From: Pedobacter riviphilus
Lineage (GTDB): Bacteria > Bacteroidota > Bacteroidia > Sphingobacteriales > Sphingobacteriaceae
Length of the DNA: 64,000 nt
Assembly: GCF_014692875.1 (NCBI RefSeq)
Contig: NZ_CP061171.1
Coordinates: 3,348,001 to 3,412,000 of the forward strand
Direction of reading: 5' to 3'
In this document: positions 43,846 to 53,777 of the stretch, in pieces
Layout: each line of letters begins with the position of its first letter
Position numbering within the stretch: the stretch's first letter is position 1
Position numbers and translations under genes: made by a program
Notes under the pieces: model-generated
What the model was told of the DNA's origin: nothing
Databases searched by the model: none
Seen by the model: only the letters and a program-made list of their open reading frames with translations

Positions 43846-44955
43846 ATGAAAGACAAACTATCATTTCTACCCAAACTTGCATTGGTTCTTTTCTGTCTAA
43901 TGAGCCTAACCTACATTGCCATTTTAGGGCAATCGCTGTTAGCTCCTTTACTTTTCTCTTTTTTAATGGCGATTTTACTATTGCCAGTGGGTAACTTTTT
44001 AGAACAACGATTAAAGTTTAAACGAAGTCTATCAACTATTGTTTCTGTAATACTGATGATAGCCGTAATTGGAGGGATCATATATTTCTTTGGCAATCAA
44101 TTAAGCGATTTATGGGCAGATTGGCCTTTACTTAAAGCAAAAGCAGAAAATTCTTTTACCGAATTGAACAAATGGAGCAAACATACTTTTAATTTCAATC
44201 TCGAAAACACTACCTCCTATTTAAAAGACAGTACCGAAAAAGCTTTGGCTACCAGTGCTGCTATTGTTGCTACAACCCTGGCCACACTATCTTCTACCCT
44301 ATTATTTTTAGGTTTTACACTACTATTTACATTTTTCATTTTAAACTACCGTAGGGTATTATTTACCTTTTTAACTTCGGTTTTTAGAGAAGAGCACAAA
44401 GAAAAAGTTTCAGAAATTGTCAGTCAGATTCAATATATCATAAAAAAATACATTATTGGTCTATTTCTGCAGATGCTTATTGTTACGGTATTAATGATTA
44501 CCGTACTGAGTTTATTAGGTGTTAAATATGCGGTTCTGTTGGGCCTGGTTGCAGGTATTTTTAATGTAGTTCCTTATTTGGGAATATTCTTTGCCCTGTT
44601 AATAAGCTGCCTAATTACTTTTGCAACAGCAGGTGCAGGTAAGGTACTTCTGGTTTTGATTACTTTTGTTGGCATTCATGCTATAGATGGAAATGTATTA
44701 ATGCCACTGGTGGTGGGTTCGAAAGTAAAAATAAATGCATTATTTGCCTTTATTGGTATTGTAGTTGGCGAAATGATTTGGGGAATATCGGGCATGTTCT
44801 TATGTATTCCTTATCTGGCCATGTTAAAAATAATCTTCGATAGAGTAGATAACTTAAAACCTTGGGGCATTTTAATGGGCGAAGAGCATAAACCCGACAA
44901 AAAGAAACGTGTTTACCGGATTACAAAAAAGATTAAATTAGAAGAAAAAGACTAA
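43846..44955 (+). CDS. AI-2E/PerM-family transporter
   Basis: The 369-residue membrane protein has about eight helices, with two early pairs, a soluble stretch near residues 95-130 and the family signature in the last third (VAGIFNVVPYLGIFFALL, GNVLMPLVVG). Members act as ion/solute antiporters or quorum-signal exporters, and the assignment to a substrate is open. It begins a four-gene run (gaps of 1, 17 and 20 bp) to mazG. Confidence 0.87.
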   Translation: MKDKLSFLPKLALVLFCLMSLTYIAILGQSLLAPLLFSFLMAILLLPVGNFLEQRLKFKRSLSTIVSVILMIAVIGGIIYFFGNQLSDLWADWPLLKAKAENSFTELNKWSKHTFNFNLENTTSYLKDSTEKALATSAAIVATTLATLSSTLLFLGFTLLFTFFILNYRRVLFTFLTSVFREEHKEKVSEIVSQIQYIIKKYIIGLFLQMLIVTVLMITVLSLLGVKYAVLLGLVAGIFNVVPYLGIFFALLISCLITFATAGAGKVLLVLITFVGIHAIDGNVLMPLVVGSKVKINALFAFIGIVVGEMIWGISGMFLCIPYLAMLKIIFDRVDNLKPWGILMGEEHKPDKKKRVYRITKKIKLEEKD

Positions 44956-44956
44956 A

Positions 44957-45253
44957 ATGGCCGAAAACAGATCGCCTCATATTTTAAGCACCTCTGCCAA
45001 TCTTTTAGGTATTTGCTTTATTGTACTTACTTCTTTAAAAAAACTTGCACTTACCGATGGTTCCATAATTGATGAATTTGCCGTAGCTGCCGTAATGTTT
45101 TTTATGACCAGCTGTATCTTATCTTTTATCTCTATGAGAAGAGAAAGAAATGCAAGTCAAAAGTTAGAAAAAGTTGCCGATTTTGTCTTTCTATCAGGCT
45201 TGGTTGTCTTATTCGTAGCAACAATTTTAATTGCCTTTAATCTGATCAAGTAA
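44957..45253 (+). CDS. Hypothetical three-helix membrane protein
   Basis: The 98-residue protein has three hydrophobic segments (about 12-30, 37-57, 75-96). ATG 44957 lies 1 bp after the AI-2E transporter stop, so the two are coupled. No known domain. Confidence 0.75.
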   Translation: MAENRSPHILSTSANLLGICFIVLTSLKKLALTDGSIIDEFAVAAVMFFMTSCILSFISMRRERNASQKLEKVADFVFLSGLVVLFVATILIAFNLIK

Positions 45254-45270
45254 GTTAAAAATTGTAATAA

Positions 45271-45720
45271 ATGAAACCTTTATTTGTATTACTTATCGTT
45301 TATGTTGCCCTATTAGCCTTTGGTGGTCATACCACCTTTGATAAAGGAAATATTTTTGCAGGTAATATCGCCATGGGTGTGATGTTACTTTTTACAGCTA
45401 TCGGGCATTTCAAGTTTAAAACCAGTATGGCTGCCATGGTTCCGCTATTTATCCCTAAAAAAGTAGAAATTGTACTTTTAACAGGTGTGCTGGAAATCTT
45501 ATTTGCTATCGGCTTAGCGATTGAAAACACCAGGTATTTTACCGGGATAGCCCTAATTATTTTTTACATTGCTATTTTACCTGCCAATATTTACGCTGCC
45601 AAACACCGCATCAATTACGAAGATCTGCATAAGCCAGGCCCAGGACCAAAATATTTATGGTTCAGAATACCCTTTCAGCTTTTCTTAATCGCTTGGGTTT
45701 GGTACTTTAGCGTTCGATAA
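45271..45720 (+). CDS. DoxX-like four-helix membrane protein
   Basis: The 149-residue protein has four helices and a TAIGHFKF motif in helix 2. It ends GPGPKYLWFRIPFQLFLIAWVWYF. The layout matches DoxX-like membrane proteins of unknown function. It lies 17 bp after the previous gene and 20 bp before mazG. Confidence 0.72.
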   Translation: MKPLFVLLIVYVALLAFGGHTTFDKGNIFAGNIAMGVMLLFTAIGHFKFKTSMAAMVPLFIPKKVEIVLLTGVLEILFAIGLAIENTRYFTGIALIIFYIAILPANIYAAKHRINYEDLHKPGPGPKYLWFRIPFQLFLIAWVWYFSVR

Positions 45721-45740
45721 ATATAGCTCAACCATAAAAC

Positions 45741-46547
45741 ATGCCTAACAATCCAATTCCTGCAAGTGCCAATAATCCAGCTGATGCTTTTACACGTTTA
45801 CTCACTGTTTTAGATACGCTACGTACGCAATGTCCGTGGGATAAAAAACAGACCATGGAAACACTGCGCCATTTAACTATAGAGGAAACGTACGAGTTGA
45901 GCGACGCCATTTTAGACGGCGATTTAGATGAAATTAAAAAGGAACTTGGTGATGTGATGATGCATCTGGTTTTCTATTCGAGAATTGCTTCCGAAACCAA
46001 TGATTTTAACATTACAGATGTTTTAAACGGGGTTTGCGATAAACTGGTAAACCGACATCCACATATTTATGGCGATGTTGAAGTGCAGAACGAAGAAGAT
46101 GTTAAACGAAACTGGGAACAGATTAAACTGAAAGAAGGCAACAAATCCGTGTTGGGCGGTGTTCCTTCTTCACTACCTGCTTTGGTTAAGGCTGCCCGCA
46201 TTCAGGAAAAAGCCCGCGGTGTGGGTTTCGATTGGGAAGATAAAAATCAGGTTTGGGAAAAGGTAGAAGAAGAACTTCAAGAATTTAAAACTGAATTTAA
46301 TGTTGCTGATAATACAGCCATTGATATCGAAAAGGCCGAATCAGAATTTGGTGATGTACTTTTCTCTTTAATCAATTATGCACGTTTCATTAACATCAAT
46401 CCTGAAAATGCATTGGAAAAAACCAATAAAAAATTCATTAAACGTTTCCAGTACCTCGAAACCAAAGCAAAAGAAAACGGAAAAGCCTTGGCCGATATGA
46501 CACTTGCAGAGATGGATGTGTATTGGAATGAAGCAAAGAAAATATAG
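45741..46547 (+). CDS. mazG: Nucleoside triphosphate pyrophosphohydrolase
   Basis: The 268-residue protein has two MazG domains. The first has the metal-binding EETYELSDAI and ELGDVMMHLVFYSRIA, and CPWDKKQTMETLRH is the classic opening. The second has EEELQEF and ESEFGDVLFSLINYARF. It cleaves NTPs to NMPs and pyrophosphate and clears abnormal nucleotides. Last gene of the four-gene run. Confidence 0.95.
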   Translation: MPNNPIPASANNPADAFTRLLTVLDTLRTQCPWDKKQTMETLRHLTIEETYELSDAILDGDLDEIKKELGDVMMHLVFYSRIASETNDFNITDVLNGVCDKLVNRHPHIYGDVEVQNEEDVKRNWEQIKLKEGNKSVLGGVPSSLPALVKAARIQEKARGVGFDWEDKNQVWEKVEEELQEFKTEFNVADNTAIDIEKAESEFGDVLFSLINYARFININPENALEKTNKKFIKRFQYLETKAKENGKALADMTLAEMDVYWNEAKKI

Positions 46548-46559
46548 CAAAAAGGAGTA

Positions 46560-46623
46560 AAATCGCAAAATTCACATTAATTCTGCGAATGGAATCGCAA
46601 ATTTTATATGAATTTTGCGATTT
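46560..46623. terminator. Bidirectional terminator between mazG and YchJ-like gene
   Basis: A 15-bp stem AAATCGCAAAATTCA / TGAATTTTGCGATTT with a 34-nt loop that itself repeats the TCGCAAATTT pattern. It lies between convergent genes. Confidence 0.65.
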
Positions 46624-46628
46624 CAAGT

Positions 46629-47012
46629 TTATTCATAAAATTTTCCATCAACATAATACCATTGCCCATCTTCTAACCTGAAGTTAGATTTTTCATGCAA
46701 TACTTCAGTCTGAAATTTCTTATTGAGGTAATAAGCCTTAAACTCTACGGTATCAAAATCTGAAAAAACAATTTCGAGTTTTAGCCATTTGGTATTTTTC
46801 GCACTGCTTAAATAAGCACTTTCCGAATGCCCTTTTCTTTTACTGCGATGCGTAGTATCGTAAAGATAAGCAGCATCTGCTACTACAAAAGCCGAATATC
46901 TGGAACGCATTAAAGCTTCTGCAGTTGGTGCCTTTTTCACTTTTAAATGATAAGGCTGGCAACACTGGTTAAAGGCGACTCCACTTCCGCAAGGACAGTT
47001 TATTAAATCCAT
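46629..47012 (-). CDS. YchJ-family SEC-C/NTF2-like protein
   Basis: The 127-residue protein starts with the SEC-C zinc motif NCPCGSGVAFNQCCQPYH and continues with the YchJ domain (TAEALMRSRYSAFVV, YLYDTTH). C-terminal FRLEDGQWYYVDGKF fits. Function unknown. Confidence 0.9.
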   Translation of the reverse strand: MDLINCPCGSGVAFNQCCQPYHLKVKKAPTAEALMRSRYSAFVVADAAYLYDTTHRSKRKGHSESAYLSSAKNTKWLKLEIVFSDFDTVEFKAYYLNKKFQTEVLHEKSNFRLEDGQWYYVDGKFYE

Positions 47013-47086
47013 GATTAAAATTTACCGCACAAAAATATGATTTAATATTCCTGCTGCTAAAATTTCCGTAAAATTGCAGCTGAAAA

Positions 47087-47887
47087 ATGAGGTATTTCTT
47101 TCACATTGCATATCAAGGCCAGTACTTTAGTGGGTGGCAAAAACAACCTGGGGTAAAAAGCGTTCAGGAAGTTATTGAACAAACACTTTCTAAGATTTTA
47201 AAATCGCCGATTGCTATTAATGGCTGTGGGCGGACCGATGCGCATGTGCATGCCAGCCAGTTTTTTTTCCATGCTGATATTGAAAAAGAAATTGATTTCG
47301 ATCTGCTTTATATTTTGAATAAAGCCTTACCTTATAATATTGCGGTATTCGACATTATTAAAATGGAAGGTAAACCCCATGCCCGGTTTGATGCTGTACA
47401 GCGGAAATATGATTATTTTATCCATACCTATAAAGATCCTTTTTTAAGTACCCAAAGTTCCTTTTATCAATTAAACAATTTAGATTTTGATAAAATGAAA
47501 GCGGTTGTGAAATTATTACCCCAATACAAAGATTACAGGGCTTTTTGTACACATCCGGATAAATACGAACATACCATATGTAATGTAATGGAAGCTGATT
47601 TATTTGTAAATCCAAAAGGCGACAGGCTGAGGTTTCATATTGCCAGCAACCGCTTTTTAGGGAAAATGATCCGCATTATTATGGGTAAAATTTTAATGGT
47701 TGGTAAAGGAGAACTTAGCTTTGATGAATTTGAAAGCGAGCTGATTACCCTTCAACCTTCAAAACTATCATTACCCGCCCACCCTACAGGCTTATACCTT
47801 TCAAAAGTTACTTACCCCTACCTCAACCTCGAACCACGGACTGAATTTATTCATAGTACGCAAGGTATAGACTGGATTTCAATTTAA
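47087..47887 (+). CDS. truA: tRNA pseudouridine(38-40) synthase
   Basis: The 266-residue protein has the catalytic Asp51 in GCGRTDAHVHA, the YFFHIAYQGQYFSGWQKQ start, and RFLGKMIRIIMGKILMVGKG near the end. It modifies the tRNA anticodon stem. Confidence 0.95.
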   Translation: MRYFFHIAYQGQYFSGWQKQPGVKSVQEVIEQTLSKILKSPIAINGCGRTDAHVHASQFFFHADIEKEIDFDLLYILNKALPYNIAVFDIIKMEGKPHARFDAVQRKYDYFIHTYKDPFLSTQSSFYQLNNLDFDKMKAVVKLLPQYKDYRAFCTHPDKYEHTICNVMEADLFVNPKGDRLRFHIASNRFLGKMIRIIMGKILMVGKGELSFDEFESELITLQPSKLSLPAHPTGLYLSKVTYPYLNLEPRTEFIHSTQGIDWISI

Positions 47888-47923
47888 GTGTAGCGTTTTC
47901 ATATTGAGCTCCGTTTAAGGGGT

Positions 47924-48370
47924 ATGAAAGTTCAAATCTGTATTTTCCTTTTTGCTCTGATCTTATCTTTAGGTTGTAAAAAATCTACAACGGTTGATGT
48001 TTTATTGGATGGCAACTATACAGGTGTACTGGTAATTACCAATAGTATTAAGTCTGTGCCGGTAACCCGCCCAATTTCAATTTCGTTAAAGGATGGAAAA
48101 TTCAATATTGCGCCGGGTGCTGATGCTAACTTAAAACCATCTGGAGGTAAGGGAACCTATACCTTTAAAAATGGGATAGGATATTTTACCGATGAGGGCG
48201 TTTGGACAGCAGATTTTGATTGGAATATGATTTTAAATGGCGAATACGACATTAGAAGCAGTGGAATAGATTTAACCCTTAGAAAAAGATTCAGTGCAAA
48301 GACAGATTTTTCTCCTGCTATCTCTTATGCAACCATAGATTATGAATATATTTTAAAAAGAAGTAATTAA
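47924..48370 (+). CDS. Lipoprotein of unknown function
   Basis: The 148-residue product has a lipobox ALILSLGCKK. The mature part is an eight-stranded-looking beta sequence (LLDGNYTGVLVITNS, KGTYTFKNGIGYFTDEG), like small lipocalin-type lipoproteins of the phylum. It follows truA and precedes a second lipoprotein 13 bp later. Confidence 0.75.
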   Translation: MKVQICIFLFALILSLGCKKSTTVDVLLDGNYTGVLVITNSIKSVPVTRPISISLKDGKFNIAPGADANLKPSGGKGTYTFKNGIGYFTDEGVWTADFDWNMILNGEYDIRSSGIDLTLRKRFSAKTDFSPAISYATIDYEYILKRSN

Positions 48371-48383
48371 TCCGCATACACAA

Positions 48384-48785
48384 ATGAAAAATTTAATATT
48401 CTTCTTTATTACCTTATCTACTTTTGTTTTTGGATGTAAGAAAAATTCTGAAACAAAAACAACGAATTACGAATTTGAAATCAATACTTCAAAATCAATC
48501 GGTGCATCTACATTAGTATTAAAATCGATTAGTGACAGCCGTTGCCCAGTAAATGCCGATTGTATTAGCGCTGGAGGTGCAACAGTATATTTCAAACTAA
48601 CGGGCAATAACGTTGATCAGGAAATTACCTTATGCAAAGGGGTTTGTGGCGCATTAGAAAGTGTAAAAAACCTTAAAATTAATGGCATAAATTACTCATT
48701 AAAATTAATAGACATCACACCATACCCTCAGCTTCAGAAGAGTGCTATTACACAAACTGTAAAAGTTGAGTTGACAAAAGCTTAA
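48384..48785 (+). CDS. Small lipoprotein with DSRCPxxxxC motif
   Basis: The 133-residue product has a lipobox STFVFGCKK. It carries SDSRCPVNADCISAGGATVYF, a disulphide motif found in many short Bacteroidota secreted proteins, and a second Cys pair in LCKGVCGAL. Function unknown. Probably cotranscribed with the previous gene. Confidence 0.75.
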   Translation: MKNLIFFFITLSTFVFGCKKNSETKTTNYEFEINTSKSIGASTLVLKSISDSRCPVNADCISAGGATVYFKLTGNNVDQEITLCKGVCGALESVKNLKINGINYSLKLIDITPYPQLQKSAITQTVKVELTKA

Positions 48786-48840
48786 GTTTAGGTTTGCTTG
48801 GGCATCGGAAATGATCTGTTCGGTGACCCAAGTTTTTTCC

Positions 48841-50069
48841 TTATTTAAATCTGATTGCTTTAAGCGGGGAAACCTTGCTGATCAATAGCGAAGGAATAAT
48901 CAAAACCGTTAAACACACCACTACCGTAACGATATTAAGCAGCAGCACATCGATAAAATGAAACTCTATGGGTGCATAGGCTAAAAAATAAGAAGCCTGG
49001 TTAAGTTTAAAAATGTGAGTGGCCTGCTGTAAGAAACCAAGTCCTAAGCCCAGAATATTCCCAAGTAATAAGCCAATACCTATTAAATAAGCTGCATTGT
49101 AAAGGAAAATTTTCATAATACTCCAGTTGCTGGCCCAAAAGATTTTAGCATCCCAATCATATTTGTTTTTTCTAAAATCATAATCAACAATGCTGTAACC
49201 ATGTTAATTACGCCTACAATGAGCATCAGGATTAAAAGCACCTTGGTATTTACATCAAGAAGGCCTAACCAGGTAAAGATATTAGGAAAATTTTCTTCAA
49301 TAGAATACGAGCGCAGATTGCGTGGAAGCTTTTCATAAATATTATCGGCAATAGGTTTAAGCCTGTTAAAATCCTTAATCTTGATTTCTATGCCACCAAT
49401 TTCATTCGCTTCCCAATTATTGAGGCGTTTAATGATATTCAGGTTGCCCAGTACAAAGCCCTTATCAATATCTTCTACACCTATATCGTAAATACCTACA
49501 ATTTTAAATTTACGAGGTCGCAATTGGTTTTGAACAAAATACATGATAAAATCGTCACCTGTTTTAAGCTTTAAACGCTTAGCGGTATAATTCGAAATAA
49601 GCAGTTCTTGCATGGCAGCTGTACTGTCAGAAAAATCGATGATGGTTCCGCTGATAATATGCTGTTTAATGTAATCCCATTTGTAGTTTTTGTCTATCCC
49701 TTTAAAATTAATGCCTTCAATTTCATTATTTGCCGAAAGGATGCCCGGTTTTGTAGCAAAAGGATAATAATATTCGATATCGGAATTGTTTTTGAGCATC
49801 TTTTGCGTTTCTCCATCTAGTACAAAGGGAGAATGCTCAAATGAATTATTCAGATCGTAACGGGTAATCTGTACATCGCCTAAATAGCCCCTTACTTTAT
49901 CCTGAATTTCAGTTTTAAAACCTTTAATAATGGCTATAGAAAGAATCATAACAGCCAAACTCAACATCACACCTGCTATTGCAATGCGGACAATAAGTTT
50001 TGAAAAAGTACGCTCAGATTTAATGGCTATCCGCCTTGCTATGAAATATTCGAAATTCAATTTAATCAA
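48841..50069 (-). pseudogene. LolC/LolE-type ABC transporter permease, frameshifted
   Basis: Two frames (50069-49113 and 49116-48841) join into one permease of about 409 residues. The first holds the leading helix (RIAIAGVMLSLAVMILSIAIIKG), a periplasmic domain and the helix LLILMLIVGVINMVTALLIMI with EKTNMIGMLKSFG. The second holds the last two helices and ISKVSPLKAIRFK. One extra base in the C-run at 49134-49136 gives GMLKSFGASNWSIMKIF. The family releases lipoproteins from the inner membrane and is essential in E. coli, so I suspect a sequencing error. Confidence 0.8.
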
Positions 50070-50238
50070 TTTGTATTAACAAAAATGCTCAATTCCTTTT
50101 TAAAAATGGCATTTTCGAAAATAAATAACCAACTTTAAACATCAACCATTAAGTTGTAACAAGAAAATACCAATAGCATAAATGAAATATGTTGTAAATT
50201 GTTTTGTTATAATACCGGAAGATTAGAATATACTGAAA

Positions 50239-51507
50239 ATGAAAAATTACATCAGCTTTGCTTTAACCAGTTTAATTGCATTATCGGCCTGCGGACAACC
50301 TAAACCACTCGAACAAGAAGTTCTTGGAAAGAAAAGCCCGGAAAACAGAAAACTAATGATCAAGACTGTTAAGCTGCCATCGGCAATTAAAACCGGTGCA
50401 GAGCAGACAGAAAAATATCTTCCCCTATTAAAAGGTAAACGTGTTGGTATGGTAGTTAACCCTACATCGATTATTGGAACGCAGACTTCGGTTGATAGCT
50501 TGCTGAAACGAGGTGTTAAAATCCAGAAAATATTTGGTCCTGAGCATGGTTTTAGAGGGAACGCCAGTGCCGGTGTTACCGTTAATGATGATGTTGATAC
50601 CAAAACAGGCATAAAAGCCATTTCACTTTATGGCAAACACAGCACGCCTACTGCTGAAGACTTAGCAGACATCGACATTATGGTGTTTGACATTCAAGAT
50701 GTTGGTGTTCGTTTTTACACCTATATAAATACCTTACAGCATGTTATGGAGGCTTGTGCCGCAAACAATAAAACATTATTGATTTTAGACCGTCCAAATC
50801 CAAATGGCTATTTAATTGATGGGCCGATTTTAGATCCAAAATTTAAATCGGGTATTGGTGTACAACCTATTCCAATTGCTCACGGCTTAACGGTTGGCGA
50901 ATATGCGCAGATGCTAAATGGCGAAGGCTGGTTAAAAGATAAGGTGAAGTGCAAGATTACCATTATCAAAAATGCCAATTACGATCATGATATGGAATAT
51001 ACTTTACCTGTTAAACCTTCTCCTAACCTGAATACACAACAATCTATTTTACTTTATCCATCTACCTGTTTATTTGAAGGCACGTATTTAAACCACGGCC
51101 GTGGAACAATGTTTCCTTTTACTGTTGTTGGGGCACCTTACCTTAAAGGGAAATTCGATTTCAGTTTTACGCCCAAAAGTATAAAAGGAATGTCTGAAAC
51201 ACCATTATTTCAAGATCAGGTTTGTTACGGCTTAGATTTAAGAACTTATGATACCTCAAAACTGATAAAATCGAAACAGGTAAACATTAGCTGGTTAATC
51301 GAACTGTATAAGGCATCACCAAAAAAGGAAGATTTCTTTAATAGTAAATTAAGTAAAGAAATGGGTACTATTGAAAGATTAGTTGGTGTGGCAGATTTTA
51401 GGCAACAGGTAATTGATGGAAAAAGCGAAGCAGAAATTAGAGCAAGCTGGGAACCAGGCCTAAGTGCCTACAAAGCCATGCGTAAGAAATATTTGCTTTA
51501 TAATTAA
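50239..51507 (+). CDS. NamZ-like exo-beta-N-acetylmuramidase (DUF1343) lipoprotein
   Basis: The 422-residue protein has a lipobox LIALSACGQ, then the DUF1343 signature: KRVGMVVNPTSI, KIFGPEHGFRG (family-conserved Glu), FDIQDVGVRFYTYI and LDRPNPNG. Members cleave N-acetylmuramic acid from peptidoglycan fragments, supporting cell-wall recycling. The lipid anchor implies action in the periplasm. Monocistronic. Confidence 0.88.
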   Translation: MKNYISFALTSLIALSACGQPKPLEQEVLGKKSPENRKLMIKTVKLPSAIKTGAEQTEKYLPLLKGKRVGMVVNPTSIIGTQTSVDSLLKRGVKIQKIFGPEHGFRGNASAGVTVNDDVDTKTGIKAISLYGKHSTPTAEDLADIDIMVFDIQDVGVRFYTYINTLQHVMEACAANNKTLLILDRPNPNGYLIDGPILDPKFKSGIGVQPIPIAHGLTVGEYAQMLNGEGWLKDKVKCKITIIKNANYDHDMEYTLPVKPSPNLNTQQSILLYPSTCLFEGTYLNHGRGTMFPFTVVGAPYLKGKFDFSFTPKSIKGMSETPLFQDQVCYGLDLRTYDTSKLIKSKQVNISWLIELYKASPKKEDFFNSKLSKEMGTIERLVGVADFRQQVIDGKSEAEIRASWEPGLSAYKAMRKKYLLYN

Positions 51508-51525
51508 GGATTGAGTGAGAGAAGG

Positions 51526-51646
51526 ATTGAATGATTGAATTGCCTTTGCAATTATTTTCAAACTTAACAGAAAGAGGTTTGTTATTATTGATAGTTGATA
51601 GGCGCTGTGCTATTCAATCATTCAAAAACTCAATCATTCAATCATT
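51526..51646. repeat. Inverted ATTCAATCATT-type repeats
   Basis: ATTGAATGATTGAAT at 51526-51540 is inverted as ATTCAATCATTCAA at 51612-51625, and further TCAATCATT units run to 51646. It lies just before the start at 51653 and may mark the transcript end of the NamZ-like gene or control the next gene. Confidence 0.6.
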
Positions 51647-51652
51647 TTAGCT

Positions 51653-51859
51653 ATGAGCGGTCCAAAAGTTAAAAGCGATAAACCCGGAAGTAATTACCAG
51701 GAAGAGGTACCTAAAGGCCGAGAACCTATAGACCATAAAACGGTTAGAAAGGAAAACGACAGCTTACCCAATAAGCCTGTTCGGACGAATAATCCAGCTA
51801 AACAGCGTGAGAACGAAGAACAACCTGTGCACCCGATCAAGAAAGCTCCGAAGGCATAA
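51653..51859 (+). CDS. Small disordered hydrophilic protein
   Basis: The 68-residue protein is almost entirely polar (MSGPKVKSDKPGSNYQEE...), rich in Lys, Pro, Glu and Asn, with no hydrophobic core. It is likely intrinsically disordered and soluble. No function is recognised; stress-type proteins of this phylum can look similar. Translation is supported only by an intact, well-composed frame with ATG. Confidence 0.55.
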   Translation: MSGPKVKSDKPGSNYQEEVPKGREPIDHKTVRKENDSLPNKPVRTNNPAKQRENEEQPVHPIKKAPKA

Positions 51860-51886
51860 ATGATCTTCAGATTGCAGCTTGCGGTA

Positions 51887-53746
51887 TTATCTGATCGATT
51901 TGATTTTTAGCGCAAAGAAAAAGGTAGCGCCTTGTCCGGCTGTACTTTCAACCCAAATTCTGCCACCCTCACTTTTAATAATTTCGGCCGAAATGTAAAG
52001 GCCTAAGCCCAATCCCGGATAGGTATGCTGTAAATTGCCGTCTATGCGGTAAAACTGATCAAATACCAGGTGTTGCATATCCTTCGAAATTCCGATGCCA
52101 TAATCTTTAACGCCTAAAACAACCTCTCCATCCTGATTAAATGTAGTTACATCTATCTCATTGGCATCGGTTGAATATTTAATTGCATTAGATAGAAAAT
52201 TAATGATTACTTGCCCAATACGCTCCTTATCGGCATAAACAACTGCTTTACTGGATAAACTGCAGATAATTCTGTGTTTAGAACTGATGTGCTGCATTTC
52301 GCCTACAATTTCTTCAACCGCGGCATCAAAATTAAATTCTACAGGGTTAAAAGTCATTTTGCCCGATTGAATTTTGGTAACATCCAATAAATCGCCAATC
52401 AATCCGGTCAGCCGGTTTAACTGCTGATCCATCTTGCGAACCATATTTGCCTTTTTCTCATCACCTTCATTTCTGATCATGCGTTCGAGCACTTGAGCAT
52501 ATGCTTTAATACTGGTTACAGGTGTTTTTAATTCATGGCTGGCAATCCCCAAAAATTCGTCTTTTTGCCGCTGTAACTGCACTTGCTTAGTAACATCCAT
52601 TGCGGCATGAATAATGGCATATACCTCACCATTCGAATCTTTAAGCGGTTTATATGTAAAACTGAACCACCGTTTTTCTTCCTGGCCATCAACCAGTAAA
52701 CGGGCTTCTTCCTGATCGGCATGGTAGGTAACTCCGGTACGGTACACTTCTTTTAAAATACCGACGAATGGTTGTACGTTTAATTCTGGTATAGCTTCTT
52801 CAACGGTTTTGCCAATCACACTTTTATCTTTGCCCCAAAACCGGAGCATTTCATCATTAGCCAGTCTGATGATAATATTTTCAGTTTCATAATAAGCGGT
52901 GGCCATGGGGATATCATAAAGAAAATTCCGAAAACGCTCTTCGCTTTTAGCAGCTTCCATTTTTGAAATAACCTGTAAAGTAATTTCGTTGGCAACTACC
53001 ATAATACCAGAAACCTGACCATCCTGATCTAAAATCGGATCGTAAACAAAGTTGAAATAAAAATCGCCTAAAACTCCGTTGCGCTCCAACCGGGCCATCG
53101 TTTCATAACCATAATGGGCAACTCCGCTATCGTAAACCTGTAGCAAAAGTTCAGGAAAAGGTTGACCAATAATTTCAGGCAATCCATCTAAAAGTTTTAA
53201 ACCAATTACAGCTTTACTTTTTCCCCATATTTTTAACAGATCATCATTGGCATCTTCTATAATAAGATCTCTCCCCCTCAAAATGCCAATGGCTACAGGT
53301 GCATCATAAATCATTTGCCTAAACAAAGCCTCACTTTGCTCTACTTTAAACTTGGCATTTACCAGTTCGGTTACATCGGTAGCATTATTTAAAATGCCCC
53401 AAACCTTTCCTTCGGTATCCATTAACGGTTTATAAATAAAATCGAAATAGAAGGTTTGGAGTACATTATCATTTAAAAGTACCACCTTATCTTCTTTGGC
53501 TTCGTAAGCCACCGCGGTATTTCTTACCTGGTTGAGGATATTAAGAAAGGGTTGATCTTTTAACTCGGGCAGTGCCAGGGCCAATTCTTTACCTATTACC
53601 GATGCATCTCTCCCCCAGGCTTTAAGCATAGCCCTGTTGGCCACCTGAATAACCATATTTTCGCCAATATAAAGTGCAATTGGCATTGGAGACTCTTCTA
53701 TAAGCGTGTTAAAAATATTGGCTGTATCGTCGAGGTTAATTAACAT
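51887..53746 (-). CDS. Triple-PAS sensor histidine kinase
   Basis: The 619-residue soluble kinase has three PAS domains (about 10-125, 135-250, 262-380), each with the recurrent W-G-(K/R)-x-x-x-V-I-G-K pattern. A HisKA box follows (GIASHELKTPVTSIKAYAQV, about 400), then an ATPase with INFLSNAIKYS, KDYGIGISKDMQ and GLGLGLYISAEIIKSEGG. There is no membrane segment or receiver domain and no linked response regulator, so its partner is elsewhere. The PAS domains could sense small ligands or redox state. Confidence 0.92.
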   Translation of the reverse strand: MLINLDDTANIFNTLIEESPMPIALYIGENMVIQVANRAMLKAWGRDASVIGKELALALPELKDQPFLNILNQVRNTAVAYEAKEDKVVLLNDNVLQTFYFDFIYKPLMDTEGKVWGILNNATDVTELVNAKFKVEQSEALFRQMIYDAPVAIGILRGRDLIIEDANDDLLKIWGKSKAVIGLKLLDGLPEIIGQPFPELLLQVYDSGVAHYGYETMARLERNGVLGDFYFNFVYDPILDQDGQVSGIMVVANEITLQVISKMEAAKSEERFRNFLYDIPMATAYYETENIIIRLANDEMLRFWGKDKSVIGKTVEEAIPELNVQPFVGILKEVYRTGVTYHADQEEARLLVDGQEEKRWFSFTYKPLKDSNGEVYAIIHAAMDVTKQVQLQRQKDEFLGIASHELKTPVTSIKAYAQVLERMIRNEGDEKKANMVRKMDQQLNRLTGLIGDLLDVTKIQSGKMTFNPVEFNFDAAVEEIVGEMQHISSKHRIICSLSSKAVVYADKERIGQVIINFLSNAIKYSTDANEIDVTTFNQDGEVVLGVKDYGIGISKDMQHLVFDQFYRIDGNLQHTYPGLGLGLYISAEIIKSEGGRIWVESTAGQGATFFFALKIKSIR

Positions 53747-53777
53747 AACAGGATAAAAAACAAATATAATTGCTTTT

